From: Pseudoduganella flava
Lineage (GTDB): Bacteria; Pseudomonadota; Gammaproteobacteria; Burkholderiales; Burkholderiaceae_D
Direction of reading: 5' to 3'
NCBI RefSeq assembly: GCF_007830495.1
Contig: NZ_VLKW01000001.1
Location: 868,001-932,000, forward strand
Length of the DNA stretch: 64,000 bases
The notes beneath the pieces were generated by a model. The model saw only the letters and a program-made list of their open reading frames with translations. It was not told the origin of the DNA and ran no database searches. A program made the position numbers and the translations under genes. Below, in pieces: positions 37,259 to 46,645 of the stretch (position 1 is its first letter; the number at the start of each line of letters is the position of its first letter).

Positions 37259-39274
37259 GTGTCCACGCTCGCATGGAAATTTAACAGATTGAAATTGATG
37301 GGCCCGGCCGAGATCGTTTGGCGGGTAACTCAGCTGGCCCAGAAAAAGGCGAGCAAGATCGGCGTGGGACTGGCTGCGCGGCCGCCCGCACCGTCGCTGG
37401 CCCGGTTCGGCGCCACGTTTGTCGGAGCGCTGGAAGGCGGCGACGGCATCGACGTGGTCGCGCTGCGCGCGTCGGCCGACGCGATCCTGGCGGGGCGGTG
37501 GAATGTGTTTGCGATGCGCGGACTCAACCTGGGCTTCCCGCCGCAGTGGAACCGCGACCCGAAGACGGGGACCGTTGCGCCGATGAAGCTGGGCAAGGCG
37601 ATTGATTACCGCCGCGAGTCCGTCGTCGGCGACATCAAATATCTATGGGAACCGAGCCGCCACCTGGAGCTGGTAACGCTGGCGCTGGCCTGGCGCGCGA
37701 GCGGCGAGCAGCGCTATGCCGCCGGCGCGCGGCTGCTGCTGGAATCGTGGTTCGACCAATGCCCTTACCCGCAGGGTGTACACTGGACCAGCTCGCTGGA
37801 GCTGGCCGTGCGCCTGGTGAACTGGGCGTTTGCCTGGCAATTGCTGGGCGGCGCCGACAGCGCGCTGTTCAAGGGGGAAGAGGGCGGCCGCTTCCAGCGC
37901 CGCTGGCTCGATAATATCTACCAGCATTGCCACTTCATCCGCGGCTACTTCTCGCGCCATTCGTCCGCCAACAACCATCTGTTTGGCGAGTACATGGGCC
38001 TGTTCGTGGCCAGCGTCCAATGGCCGTGCTGGCCGGAAAGCACGCGCTGGCAAGCGCTGGCGCGGCGCGGCCTGGAGGTGGAGGCCGTCAAGCAGAACAC
38101 CGCGGACGGCGTCAACAAGGAACAGGCGATCTATTACCAGCACGAAGTGATGGACATGATGCTGCTGTGCCATCACATCGGGCAGGCCAACGGTGCGGGG
38201 TTCTCGGCCACTTACCTGCAGCGGCTCGAGCGGCTCGCCGAGTTTGTCGCCGCGTTGATGGATGTCGGCGGCAATGTGCCGATGACGGGCGACGCAGACG
38301 ACGCCCAGATGGTGCGGCTGTCGTATGAAGACGGCTGGAGCCCGTATCGTTCGCTGCTCGCGAGCTGCGCGCTGCTGTTCAACCGCGGCGACTTGAAGCA
38401 CAAAGCGGGCCGGCTGGACGACAAGAACCGCTGGCTGTTCGGCAGTGCGGGCGCCACGCGCTGGCAGGCGCTGGCGGATGCGCCGGAAAAGCCCGTGCTG
38501 GCCTTCCCGGAGGGTGGGTATTATCTGCTCGGCAAGGAATTTGGCACCCCGGGCGAAGTGCGGATCGTCATCGACTGCGCGCCGCTCGGCTACCTGTCGA
38601 TCGCCGCGCATGGCCACGCCGATGCGCTGTCGTTCACGCTGTCGGCCGGGGGCGAGGAGCTGCTGATCGATCCGGGCACGTATGCGTACCACACGCAGAA
38701 GGCATGGCGCGATTATTTCCGCAGCACGGCCGCCCATAATACTGTCCAGGTCGACAACCAGGACCAGTCCGAGATCGGCGGCAACTTCATGTGGCTGCAC
38801 AAGGCACAAGCCACGCGGGTCGCCCATATCCCCGAAGGACAGGCGCAATTGTTCGAAGGCGTGCAGGACGGCTACCGCAAACTGGCGGATCCGGTGCTGC
38901 ACCGCCGCAAAATTACGTTTGACGCAAATTGTAACGCTATTGTTGTAAAAGATATATTAGAATGCCGGGGCGCTCACGATATCGCCCTGCATTGGCACTT
39001 CGCGGAGGGGTGCCGGGTGGAGGCAGAGGGCGCGGACGTCGTCGCACAAGGGGAACGCAACCGTTTGCGGATGAGTTCCCCGTTCGGCGGCGGGCCTCAG
39101 TTGCTGCGTTGCAGCGAAGCGCCCATCGCGGGATGGATTTCGCGCAAATTCGATGAGAAGAGTGCGATCACGACAGCGGTGTGGCGCGGCAGGATCGATG
39201 GAACGACCGAAATCGAAACCCGGATCACGCTTGACGTGGCAGGTGATGTCGTAAGCGGTAAATCAAACATTTAA
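37259..39274 (+). CDS. Heparinase II/III family protein without evident signal peptide
   Basis: 671 residues. The N-terminal alpha/alpha toroid has RHSSANNHLFGEYMGLFVAS and KEQAIYYQHEVMDMM, and the C-terminal beta-domain has SIAAHGHADALSFTL and FRSTAAHNTVQVDNQDQSE, the classic heparinase II/III-like layout (polysaccharide lyase or lyase-like). It starts at GTG 37259 with AAGGAG eight bases upstream; upstream in-frame ATGs lie in the promoter region. The N-terminus (STLAWKFNRLKLMG) has no signal peptide, unlike the lyase at 26116. Many polymer loci carry such a gene; trimming of misplaced polymer or turnover is the usual suggestion. Confidence 0.85.
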   Translation: MSTLAWKFNRLKLMGPAEIVWRVTQLAQKKASKIGVGLAARPPAPSLARFGATFVGALEGGDGIDVVALRASADAILAGRWNVFAMRGLNLGFPPQWNRDPKTGTVAPMKLGKAIDYRRESVVGDIKYLWEPSRHLELVTLALAWRASGEQRYAAGARLLLESWFDQCPYPQGVHWTSSLELAVRLVNWAFAWQLLGGADSALFKGEEGGRFQRRWLDNIYQHCHFIRGYFSRHSSANNHLFGEYMGLFVASVQWPCWPESTRWQALARRGLEVEAVKQNTADGVNKEQAIYYQHEVMDMMLLCHHIGQANGAGFSATYLQRLERLAEFVAALMDVGGNVPMTGDADDAQMVRLSYEDGWSPYRSLLASCALLFNRGDLKHKAGRLDDKNRWLFGSAGATRWQALADAPEKPVLAFPEGGYYLLGKEFGTPGEVRIVIDCAPLGYLSIAAHGHADALSFTLSAGGEELLIDPGTYAYHTQKAWRDYFRSTAAHNTVQVDNQDQSEIGGNFMWLHKAQATRVAHIPEGQAQLFEGVQDGYRKLADPVLHRRKITFDANCNAIVVKDILECRGAHDIALHWHFAEGCRVEAEGADVVAQGERNRLRMSSPFGGGPQLLRCSEAPIAGWISRKFDEKSAITTAVWRGRIDGTTEIETRITLDVAGDVVSGKSNI

Positions 39275-39285
39275 GGAGTGGTATC

Positions 39286-40596
39286 TTGAAAATCAGTATC
39301 TTTGGCCTGGGCTACGTGGGGGCGGTCTCCGCCGGCTGCCTGGCAACCGACGGACACACGGTGGTCGGCGTCGACCCGAACCGCACCAAGGTCGACCTGA
39401 TCAACCAGGGCACCACGCCGATCATCGAAAAAGACATCGGCGAGATGATTTCGAAGACCGTCAAGGACGGTCTGCTGCGCGCGACGACCGATGTGCGCGA
39501 CGCCGTGCTGAACACCGATATCTCGCTGATCTGCGTGGGCACGCCGTCCCAGCTGAACGGCAACCTGGACCTGTCGCACGTGCGCAAGGTGTGCCAGGAG
39601 ATCGGCGCCGCCATCAAGGAAAAGAGCGACTTCCACGTCGTCGTCGCGCGCAGCACGATGCTGCCGGGCTCGATGCGGGCCGTCGTGATCCCGACCCTGG
39701 AAGAAGCGTCCGGCAAGAAGGCCGGCGTCGACTTCGGCGTCTGCAACAACCCGGAATTCCTGCGTGAAGGCACCGCGGTATACGACTACTACCATCCGCC
39801 GAAGACCGTGATCGGCGAGACCGACGAGCGCGCCGGCCTGATGCTGCTGCAGCTGTACGAAAAAATGGAAGCGCCGCTGGTGCGCACCGACGTCGAGACG
39901 GCCGAGATGGTCAAGTACACGGACAACACGTGGCACGCCGTCAAGGTCGCGTTCGCGAACGAGATCGGCAACATCTGCAAGGCGGTGGGCATCGACGGCC
40001 ACAAGGTCATGGAGATCTTCTGCCAGGATACCAAGCTGAACCTGTCGCCGTACTACATGAAGCCGGGCTTCGCGTTCGGCGGCTCGTGCCTGCCGAAGGA
40101 CGTGCGCGCGCTGACGTACAAGGCCCGTTCGCTGGACCTGGAACTGCCGCTGCTGGACTCGATCCTGCCGTCGAATCGCAAGCAGGTGGAGAAGGGCGTC
40201 AACATGATCGTCGACAAGGGCAATCGCAAGGTCGGCATCCTGGGCTTCTCGTTCAAGGCCGGCACCGACGACCTGCGCGAATCGCCGCTGGTGGACGTCA
40301 TCGAGTACTTGCTGGGCAAGGGTTACGAGCTGAAGCTGTATGACAAGAACGTGAACCTGGCCGCGCTGACCGGCGCGAACCAGGACTACATCCTGAACCA
40401 CATTCCGCACATTTCGAAGCTGATGGTGAATTCCATGGAAGAAGTGCTGGCGTTCGCCGAGACCGTGGTGATCGGTAACGGCGCCGCGGAATTCAAGGAA
40501 GTGCCGGGCAAGCTGAAGGAAGGCCAGATCATCGTCGACCTCGTACGCATCAGCAAGGAGCAGAGCGGAGGACAGTACGATGGCATCTGCTGGTAA
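39286..40596 (+). CDS. algD: GDP-mannose 6-dehydrogenase AlgD
   Basis: 436 residues, the same length as Pseudomonas aeruginosa AlgD. The NAD-binding start ISIFGLGYVGAVSAGC, NNPEFLREGTAVYDYYHPPK and the active-site FAFGGSCLPKDVRALTY, with Cys at residue 268 as in AlgD, favour GDP-mannose over UDP-glucose as substrate. It oxidises GDP-mannose to GDP-mannuronate with 2 NAD. It starts at TTG 39286 with AAGGAG seven bases upstream. With ManC nearby it predicts mannuronic acid (or an epimer) in the polymer, fitting the two lyase-like genes. The 3' end overlaps the next gene by 17 bases. Confidence 0.92.
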   Translation: MKISIFGLGYVGAVSAGCLATDGHTVVGVDPNRTKVDLINQGTTPIIEKDIGEMISKTVKDGLLRATTDVRDAVLNTDISLICVGTPSQLNGNLDLSHVRKVCQEIGAAIKEKSDFHVVVARSTMLPGSMRAVVIPTLEEASGKKAGVDFGVCNNPEFLREGTAVYDYYHPPKTVIGETDERAGLMLLQLYEKMEAPLVRTDVETAEMVKYTDNTWHAVKVAFANEIGNICKAVGIDGHKVMEIFCQDTKLNLSPYYMKPGFAFGGSCLPKDVRALTYKARSLDLELPLLDSILPSNRKQVEKGVNMIVDKGNRKVGILGFSFKAGTDDLRESPLVDVIEYLLGKGYELKLYDKNVNLAALTGANQDYILNHIPHISKLMVNSMEEVLAFAETVVIGNGAAEFKEVPGKLKEGQIIVDLVRISKEQSGGQYDGICW

Positions 40597-41833
40597 TCGC
40601 AAGAGCCGGCGGGTCCTGATCCTGGTCGAGAACCTGCCATCCCCGTTCGACCGGCGGGTGTGGCAGGAAGCGACCACGCTGCATGCGAACGGCTACGAAG
40701 TGTCGATCATCTGCCCGACGGGCAAGGGGTACGAAAGCCGTTACGAGGAAATCGAAGGCATTCACATCTACCGCTACAAGCTGCCGCTGGAGGCCGAGGG
40801 CGCCAAGGGCTACGCGATCGAATACTCCGCGGCGCTGTTCCATACGTTCCGCCTGGCGTGGAAGGTGTTGTTCCAGCGTGGATTCGACGTGATCCACGCC
40901 TGCAACCCGCCCGACCTGCTGTTCCTGATCGGCGGGTTCTTCAAGCTCACGATGGGCAAGAAGTTCCTGTTCGACCACCACGACATCAATCCCGAGCTGT
41001 ACGAGGCCAAGTTCGGCCGCCGCGATTTCTTCTACAAGCTGATGGTGCTGTTCGAGCGCTGGTCGTTCAAGACGTCCGACGTGTCGATCGCCACCAACGA
41101 GTCGTACAAGAAGATTGCGATCGAGCGTGGCGGCATGGACCCGGACAAGGTCTACGTCGTGCGCAGCGGCCCAAAGCTGGACCGGCTGCGCGTGCTGCCG
41201 CCCGTCGACAGCCTGAAGAAGGGCAAGCGTTACCTGGTCGGCTATGTCGGCGTGATGGGTGCGCAGGAAGGCATCGACCTGCTGCTCGAAGCGGCGCGCC
41301 ACCTGATCGTCGACATGGGGCGCAAGGACGTGCACTTCGGCCTGGTGGGCGGCGGCACGTCGCTCGACCAGATGAAGGAGCTGGCGGTCAAGATGGGCAT
41401 CGCCGATTACGTGACGTTCACGGGCCGGGTGCCGGACCAGGACTTGCTCGAGATGCTGAACACGTCGGACGTGTGCGTGAACCCTGACGTGGCGAACGAC
41501 ATGAACGACAAGTCGACGATGAACAAGATCATGGAGTACATGGCGCTCGGCAAGCCGATCGTGCAGTTCGACCTGGTCGAAGGCAAGGTGTCGGCGCAGG
41601 AGGCTTCGCTGTACGCGAACAAGAACGACCCGGTGGACATGGCGAAGAAGATCGCCGAACTGCTGGACGATCCGGAACGCCGCGAGCGGATGGGGGCCTA
41701 CGGGCGCCACCGCGTCGTCAACGAACTGGAGTGGCAATACGAAGCGCCGAAACTGCTGGCGGCGTACGAGCGGCTGTACTCGGCGAACGCTCCGCTGCCC
41801 GGCGCAGTACCACCGTCATACAAAGGAAGCTGA
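40580..41833 (+). CDS. Glycosyltransferase family 4
   Basis: 417 residues. RRVLILVENLPSPFDRRVWQ and IHACNPPDLLFLIG mark the N-domain, and the C-domain has RYLVGYVGVMGAQEGIDLL with MNKIMEYMALGKPIVQFD in place of the classical E-x7-E loop. The SPFDRRVWQEATTL signature is common in GT4 proteins of exosortase and capsule loci. It begins inside the algD end with GCGGAGGA upstream and ends flush with galE, so translation is coupled. Donor unknown; GDP-mannuronate is attractive because of the algD overlap. Confidence 0.9.
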   Translation: MASAGNRKSRRVLILVENLPSPFDRRVWQEATTLHANGYEVSIICPTGKGYESRYEEIEGIHIYRYKLPLEAEGAKGYAIEYSAALFHTFRLAWKVLFQRGFDVIHACNPPDLLFLIGGFFKLTMGKKFLFDHHDINPELYEAKFGRRDFFYKLMVLFERWSFKTSDVSIATNESYKKIAIERGGMDPDKVYVVRSGPKLDRLRVLPPVDSLKKGKRYLVGYVGVMGAQEGIDLLLEAARHLIVDMGRKDVHFGLVGGGTSLDQMKELAVKMGIADYVTFTGRVPDQDLLEMLNTSDVCVNPDVANDMNDKSTMNKIMEYMALGKPIVQFDLVEGKVSAQEASLYANKNDPVDMAKKIAELLDDPERRERMGAYGRHRVVNELEWQYEAPKLLAAYERLYSANAPLPGAVPPSYKGS

Positions 41834-42832
41834 ATGAACATTCTCGTTACCGGAGGCATGGGTTACATCGGCTCGCACACGGTCGTCGAACTGCTCGCAG
41901 CGGGTCACGACGTGGTGGTTGTCGACAACCTCTCCAATGCCGACCGTTCCGTGCAGGAGCGCGTGGAGCGCATCGCCGGCAAGAAGTTCGAGTTCGTCGA
42001 GGGCGACATCCGCGACCGCGCCGCGCTGGAGAAGGCTTTCGCGCTGCGCAAGTTCGACTCGGTGATCCACTTCGCCGGCCTGAAGGCGGTCGGCGAGTCC
42101 GTGGCACAACCGCTGCGCTACTACGACAACAACGTCTCGGGCAGCGTCGCGCTGTGCGAGACGATGGCGAAATTCGGTGTGAAATCGATCGTGTTCAGCT
42201 CCTCGGCGACCGTCTACGGCGACCCCGCCTCGGTACCGATCACGGAAGATTTCCCGCTGTCGGCGACGAATCCATATGGCCGCAGCAAGCTGATGATCGA
42301 AGAGATCCTGCGCGACCTGTACAAGTCGGACAACAGCTGGCGCATCGCCTTGTTACGCTACTTCAATCCGGTCGGCGCGCATGAGAGCGGCCTGATCGGG
42401 GAAGAACCGAGCGGCATTCCGAACAACCTGATGCCGTACGTGGCGCAGGTGGCGGAAGGCCGGCGCGAATTCCTGTCCGTATTCGGCGGCGATTATCCGA
42501 CGCCGGACGGTACCGGCGTGCGCGATTACATCCACGTGGTCGATCTCGCCATCGGCCACGTGAAGACGCTGGACAAGCTGGCGACAGCTTCCGGCGTCTA
42601 TACCTACAATCTAGGGACCGGACGCGGCAACAGCGTGCTCGAGATGGTACGCGCCTTCGAAGCTGCCAGCGGACGGAAAGTGCCTTACAAGATCGTCGAT
42701 CGACGACCCGGAGACGTTGCGGCCTGCTACGCGGATACGGCAAAGGCCGAACGTGAGCTCGGCTGGAAAGCACAGTTCGACATTGCCCGCATGTGCGTTG
42801 ACACATGGCGTTGGCAATCCTCATCGAAATAA
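41834..42832 (+). CDS. galE: UDP-glucose 4-epimerase GalE
   Basis: 332-residue extended SDR enzyme. [17 protein letters not shown] is the NAD-binding loop, [12 protein letters not shown] the Ser region, and [14 protein letters not shown] the YxxxK catalytic pair; the C-terminus [15 protein letters not shown] is typical of GalE. It interconverts UDP-glucose and UDP-galactose, supplying galactose to the repeat unit. It starts directly after the GT4 stop with AAAGGAAG upstream. Confidence 0.92.
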   Translation: MNILVTGGMGYIGSHTVVELLAAGHDVVVVDNLSNADRSVQERVERIAGKKFEFVEGDIRDRAALEKAFALRKFDSVIHFAGLKAVGESVAQPLRYYDNNVSGSVALCETMAKFGVKSIVFSSSATVYGDPASVPITEDFPLSATNPYGRSKLMIEEILRDLYKSDNSWRIALLRYFNPVGAHESGLIGEEPSGIPNNLMPYVAQVAEGRREFLSVFGGDYPTPDGTGVRDYIHVVDLAIGHVKTLDKLATASGVYTYNLGTGRGNSVLEMVRAFEAASGRKVPYKIVDRRPGDVAACYADTAKAERELGWKAQFDIARMCVDTWRWQSSSK

Positions 42833-42851
42833 TTTCTCAGGGGGTCTTCAG

Positions 42852-44018
42852 ATGAAAGCAATGATTCTCGCGGCCGGCAAAGGCACGCGTGTACGGCCAT
42901 TGACCTACGAATTACCGAAGCCGATGATTCCGATCCTCGGCAAGCCCGTGATGGCGTACCTGGTGGAGCATCTGGCCCGCTACGGCGTGACGGAAATCAT
43001 GGTCAACGTCAGTTATCTGCACGAAAAGATCGAAGAGTATTTCGGCGAAGGCCATCAGTTCGGCGTGCAGATCGGTTACTCGTTCGAAGGCTATACGAAC
43101 GACGACGGCGAGGTCGTGCCGGAGCCGCTTGGATCCGCTGGCGGCATCAAGAAGATCCAGGAATTCGGCGGCTTCTTCGATGAAACGACGATCGTGCTGT
43201 GCGGCGACGCGCTGATCGACCTCGATCTCAAGTCCGCGCTGTTCGAGCACCGCCGCAAGGGCGCGCTGGCGACCGTGATCACGCGCGAAGTCCCATGGGA
43301 CAAGGTCTCGAGCTATGGCGTCGTCGTCAGCGACGAGGACGGCCGGATTCGCGAGTTCCAGGAAAAACCCGATCCGTCGGTCGCCAAATCGAATTGCGCC
43401 AGTACCGGCATCTACATCTTCGAACCGGAGGTGATCGACCTGATTCCGTCCGACCGCCCGTTCGACATCGGTTCCGAGCTGTTCCCGCTGCTGGCGGAAA
43501 AGGGCTTGCCGTTCTACAACCAGACGCGCAAGTTCAACTGGATCGACATCGGCAGCGTGAAGGACTACTGGCAGGTGCTGCAAGGCGTGCTGCTGGGCGA
43601 AGTCGCCAACATGGCGGTGCCGGGCATCCAGGTCGACGAAGGCCTGTGGGTCGGCCTGAACACCAGCATCGACTGGAACGGCGGCACCAGGATCGAAGGC
43701 CCCGTCTACATCGGTTCGGGTGTCAAGGTCGACGCCGGCGCGCACATCGTGGGCCCGACCTGGATCGGCCACGGCAGCCATATTTGTTCCGGCTCAAAGG
43801 TCATCCGTAGCGTTCTGTTTGAATATACACGTGTGTTACCGGATGTTACCCTGGACGAATTGATCGTATTTAAAGACTATAGTGTCGACCGCGCCGGTGA
43901 GATGAAACACGTCTCGCAGTACGAGTCGGACGAGTGGGCCAATGCGCGTGACCGCCGCGCCGCCCGCCGCCGCGAAAACGACCACGAACATACCCATTTA
44001 GAACAGAAAAAAGCATGA
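42852..44018 (+). CDS. NDP-sugar synthase (nucleotidyltransferase plus left-handed beta-helix)
   Basis: 388 residues. KAMILAAGKGTRVRPLTYEL and KPMIPILGKPVMAYL are the nucleotidyltransferase signature, LCGDALIDLDL the metal-binding site and FNWIDIGSVKDYWQVL the sugar site. From about residue 275, hexapeptide repeats (IEGPVYIGSGVKVDAGAHIVG) form a beta-helix. The closest named relatives are mannose-1-phosphate guanylyltransferase-like and glucose-1-phosphate thymidylyl-/adenylyl-like enzymes, so the nucleotide is not assigned. The tail is highly charged. The ATG at 42852 is chosen, as upstream codons lie inside galE. Confidence 0.88.
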   Translation: MKAMILAAGKGTRVRPLTYELPKPMIPILGKPVMAYLVEHLARYGVTEIMVNVSYLHEKIEEYFGEGHQFGVQIGYSFEGYTNDDGEVVPEPLGSAGGIKKIQEFGGFFDETTIVLCGDALIDLDLKSALFEHRRKGALATVITREVPWDKVSSYGVVVSDEDGRIREFQEKPDPSVAKSNCASTGIYIFEPEVIDLIPSDRPFDIGSELFPLLAEKGLPFYNQTRKFNWIDIGSVKDYWQVLQGVLLGEVANMAVPGIQVDEGLWVGLNTSIDWNGGTRIEGPVYIGSGVKVDAGAHIVGPTWIGHGSHICSGSKVIRSVLFEYTRVLPDVTLDELIVFKDYSVDRAGEMKHVSQYESDEWANARDRRAARRRENDHEHTHLEQKKA

Positions 44019-45433
44019 AGATATACCCCGTCATCCTGTCCGGCGGCGCCGGTACCCGCCTGTGGCCGCTGTCCCGCGCCGCGTTGCCGAAGCAGCTGCT
44101 GCCGCTGGTGTCCGACAAGACGATGCTGCAGGACACGGCGCTGCGCCTGGCCGGCCGTGCAGACCTGATGCAGCCGCTGATCGTCTGCGGCAACGAGCAC
44201 CGCTTCCTCGTGGCCGAGCAGCTGCGTGAGATCAACGTGAAGCCACTCGGCATCCTGCTCGAACCGGAAGGCCGCAACACGGCCCCGGCCGTGGCTGCCG
44301 CCGCGCATTTCCTGAAGGCGGTCGATCCCGAGGCCGTGATGCTCGTGCTGCCGGCCGATCACGTGATCGAGGACACGGATGCGTTCTACCAGGCGATCGT
44401 GCGCGCGACTGCGCTGGTCGAGCATGGGGCGCTTGCCACGTTCGGCATCGTACCGACGGGACCGGAAACGGGCTATGGCTACATCAAGAGCGGCGAGCCG
44501 CTGCCGGTCGGCGACAACTGCTTCAAGGTCGACCGTTTCGTCGAAAAGCCGGACCGTGCCACCGCGGAAGGCTTTGTCGCCTCCGGCAATTATTTCTGGA
44601 ACAGCGGCATGTTCCTGTTCCGCGCCGATGGCTACCTGAAAGAGCTCGAGCAGTTCCAGCCGGCGATCGCGCAAGCGGCCGGCGACGCCGTGACGAAGGG
44701 CTATCGCGATCTCGATTTCTGCCGCCTGGACGAGACCGCGTTTGCGGCCAGCCCGTCCGACTCGATCGACTATGCGGTGATGGAGCACACGCGCCACGCG
44801 GTCGTCGTGCCGGCATCGATCGGCTGGAACGACGTCGGCTCCTGGTCGGCGCTGTGGGAAGTGCAGCAGGGCGATGACAACGGCAATGTGTGCCGCGGCG
44901 ACGTCTACCTGGATGGCGTGAAGAATTCGCTGGTGCGCGCGGAAAATCGCTGCGTGGCAGTGATCGGCGTCGAGGACGTCGTCGTCGTCGAAACCAACGA
45001 CGCCGTGCTGGTCGCGCACAAGGACCAGGTCCAGCGCGTCAAGCAGGTGGTCGATCACCTGAAGTGCCAGGACCGCACCGAGCACCTGCACCATACCCGG
45101 GTCTACCGGCCGTGGGGCTGCTACGAAGGCATCGACATCGGCGACCGTTTCCAGGTCAAGCGCATCACGGTGAATCCGGGCGGCAAGCTGTCGCTGCAGA
45201 TGCATCATCACCGCGCGGAGCACTGGATCGTTGTCTCGGGCACCGCCAAAGTGACGTGCGGCGACAAGGTGAGCCTGCTGACCGAAAACGAATCGACCTA
45301 TATCCCGATCGGCATGAGCCACCGGTTGGAGAACCCGGGCAAGCTGCCCTTGCATCTGATCGAGGTACAGTCGGGCAGTTACCTGGGCGAGGATGACATC
45401 GTCCGCTTCGAAGATGTGTACCAGCGTGCCTGA
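44015..45433 (+). CDS. manC: Mannose-1-phosphate guanylyltransferase / mannose-6-phosphate isomerase (ManC/AlgA)
   Basis: 472-residue bifunctional enzyme. The N-domain has the GDP-mannose pyrophosphorylase loop VILSGGAGTRLWPLSR followed by LPKQLLPL, with FVEKPDRA later. The C-terminal type II phosphomannose isomerase cupin has RPWGCYEGIDIG, LQMHHHRAEHWIVVSG and IPIGMSHRLEN with metal-binding histidines. It makes GDP-mannose from fructose-6-phosphate via mannose-6-P and mannose-1-P; a phosphomannomutase is needed but not present in the window. The start overlaps the previous stop as ATGA. Confidence 0.94.
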   Translation: MKIYPVILSGGAGTRLWPLSRAALPKQLLPLVSDKTMLQDTALRLAGRADLMQPLIVCGNEHRFLVAEQLREINVKPLGILLEPEGRNTAPAVAAAAHFLKAVDPEAVMLVLPADHVIEDTDAFYQAIVRATALVEHGALATFGIVPTGPETGYGYIKSGEPLPVGDNCFKVDRFVEKPDRATAEGFVASGNYFWNSGMFLFRADGYLKELEQFQPAIAQAAGDAVTKGYRDLDFCRLDETAFAASPSDSIDYAVMEHTRHAVVVPASIGWNDVGSWSALWEVQQGDDNGNVCRGDVYLDGVKNSLVRAENRCVAVIGVEDVVVVETNDAVLVAHKDQVQRVKQVVDHLKCQDRTEHLHHTRVYRPWGCYEGIDIGDRFQVKRITVNPGGKLSLQMHHHRAEHWIVVSGTAKVTCGDKVSLLTENESTYIPIGMSHRLENPGKLPLHLIEVQSGSYLGEDDIVRFEDVYQRA

Positions 45434-45467
45434 TTGACATTGGTGGGAAGCCATATGTGGAGGCGTC

Positions 45468-45911
45468 ATGATCTTACTCTTCCGTCTCTACTCGTGGCTG
45501 TACCGTCATCGCGTACCGGTCTTGCCCCGCCTCCTGTACGGCCTGAACAGGATTCTGTTCGCTGTCGTCCTTCCGCCGGGTGTCGTCGTCGGCACCGGCG
45601 TCCGTTTTGCCTATAGCGGGTTGGGAACCGTCGTCCACGCGCGCGCGCGGATCGGTAATCACGTCAAGATTGGCCCGAACGTGACGATTGGCGGGCGGGC
45701 CGGGCTGCACGCCGTTCCCGTGATCGAGGAGGGTGCCGATATTGGCGCGGGCGCATGCGTTCTCGGTCCAGTGGTTATCGGCCGGAATGCCGTCGTCGGG
45801 GCGTGCGCCGTCGTGCTGCATGACGTACCGGCGGGTGCCATGGCGGTAGGGGTGCCCGCCACAGTGAAGCAACGGGAAATGGAACCCTGCCGCGCCCCCA
45901 CCAGCGTGTAG
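45468..45911 (+). CDS. Serine acetyltransferase-like hexapeptide O-acetyltransferase
   Basis: 147 residues: a short hydrophobic N-terminal part (YSWLYRHRVPVLPRLL), then left-handed beta-helix repeats (IGNHVKIGPNVTIGGRAG, GADIGAGACVLGPVVIG) and the end motif VPAGAMAVGVPA. Proteins of this size in exopolysaccharide loci are acetyl-CoA-dependent sugar acetyltransferases resembling CysE. Together with the MBOAT and acyltransferase-3 genes it suggests more than one acylation of the polymer. It has a GGAGG site and is closed by a strong terminator. Confidence 0.85.
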   Translation: MILLFRLYSWLYRHRVPVLPRLLYGLNRILFAVVLPPGVVVGTGVRFAYSGLGTVVHARARIGNHVKIGPNVTIGGRAGLHAVPVIEEGADIGAGACVLGPVVIGRNAVVGACAVVLHDVPAGAMAVGVPATVKQREMEPCRAPTSV

Positions 45912-45937
45912 CCTTCAACTCAACTAAGCGACATATG

Positions 45938-45976
45938 ATTGCCACGCAACACATTAGTGCTGCGTGGCAATTTTTT
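45938..45976 (+). terminator. Rho-independent terminator ending the exopolysaccharide locus
   Basis: 15-base arms ATTGCCACGCAACAC / GTGCTGCGTGGCAAT with one mismatch and loop ATTA, followed by six Ts. It lies 26 bases after the acetyltransferase stop. Confidence 0.92.
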
Positions 45977-45985
45977 ATTGTAATT

Positions 45986-46015
45986 TTGCAAAAGGACTTG
46001 CCGTTCTGATATACT
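45986..46015 (+). promoter_or_regulatory. Sigma-70-type promoter for the PEP-CTERM pair
   Basis: TTGCAA and TATACT hexamers 18 bases apart, just after the terminator and about 60 bases upstream of the ATG at 46077. Read by eye. Confidence 0.55.
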
Positions 46016-46076
46016 GCCGATCAGCATCAAAATTTTACTGACAGCCAACCTCAGTCCTCTGCAGGAATACCAGAAC

Positions 46077-46628
46077 ATGAAATTCACTTCCATCGTCACC
46101 GCCGTGCTTCTGCTGGCCGCGCCCGTGCTGGACGCCGCAGCAAAAGACATCAGCTCGCCGGTTCAGACCATCACCTTGAAGACGGGCGACAACTCGCTGA
46201 GCTTCGGCGACAACTTCGCCGGTGCAGCCGCGGGCGACACGTTCTCCGACCGCTTCTACTTCTCGCTGACGAGCACCGCCGACATCACGTCGAACGCCAC
46301 GTCGAACGCAGCCAAGAGCGGCACCGGCCTGGACCTGACCGGCTACGGCATCTACAGCGCACTGACCAACGACCTCGTCATCGGTGGCACGAAGGTGTAC
46401 GTGAACAAGTTCGGCGTGGCCGACAAGTGGACCGTGAGCGCCGACGACCTCGCCGCGGGCAACTACTACTTCCGCGTCGACGGCAAGATGCTGTCCTCGG
46501 GTGCTTCGTTCGCCGGCAATGGCACGATCACCGTCTCCGCACTGCCGGTGCCTGAGCCGACCATGCCTGCCATGCTGCTGGGTGGCCTGGCTATCCTCGG
46601 CGTCGCGGCACGTCGTAAAGCAAAATAA
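46077..46628 (+). CDS. PEP-CTERM protein, FxDxF type
   Basis: 183 residues: an N-terminal signal peptide (VLLLAAPVLDAAA), a beta-rich body with the FxDxF signature in DTFSDRFYFSL, and a C-terminal sorting signal made of VPEP, a hydrophobic stretch (AMLLGGLAILGVAA) and a basic tail RRKAK. It is predicted to be exported, processed by XrtB and kept in the surface polysaccharide layer. No enzymatic motif is seen. It pairs with a second FxDxF protein 17 bases downstream; the two share layout but little sequence beyond the motifs. Confidence 0.92.
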   Translation: MKFTSIVTAVLLLAAPVLDAAAKDISSPVQTITLKTGDNSLSFGDNFAGAAAGDTFSDRFYFSLTSTADITSNATSNAAKSGTGLDLTGYGIYSALTNDLVIGGTKVYVNKFGVADKWTVSADDLAAGNYYFRVDGKMLSSGASFAGNGTITVSALPVPEPTMPAMLLGGLAILGVAARRKAK

Positions 46629-46645
46629 TCGAACAGGACTTGAAC

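Noticed and set aside
45434..45616. 60-codon plus-strand frame before the hexapeptide acetyltransferase
   Set aside because: It is out of frame with, and mostly inside, the well-supported acetyltransferase gene that has its own GGAGG site.
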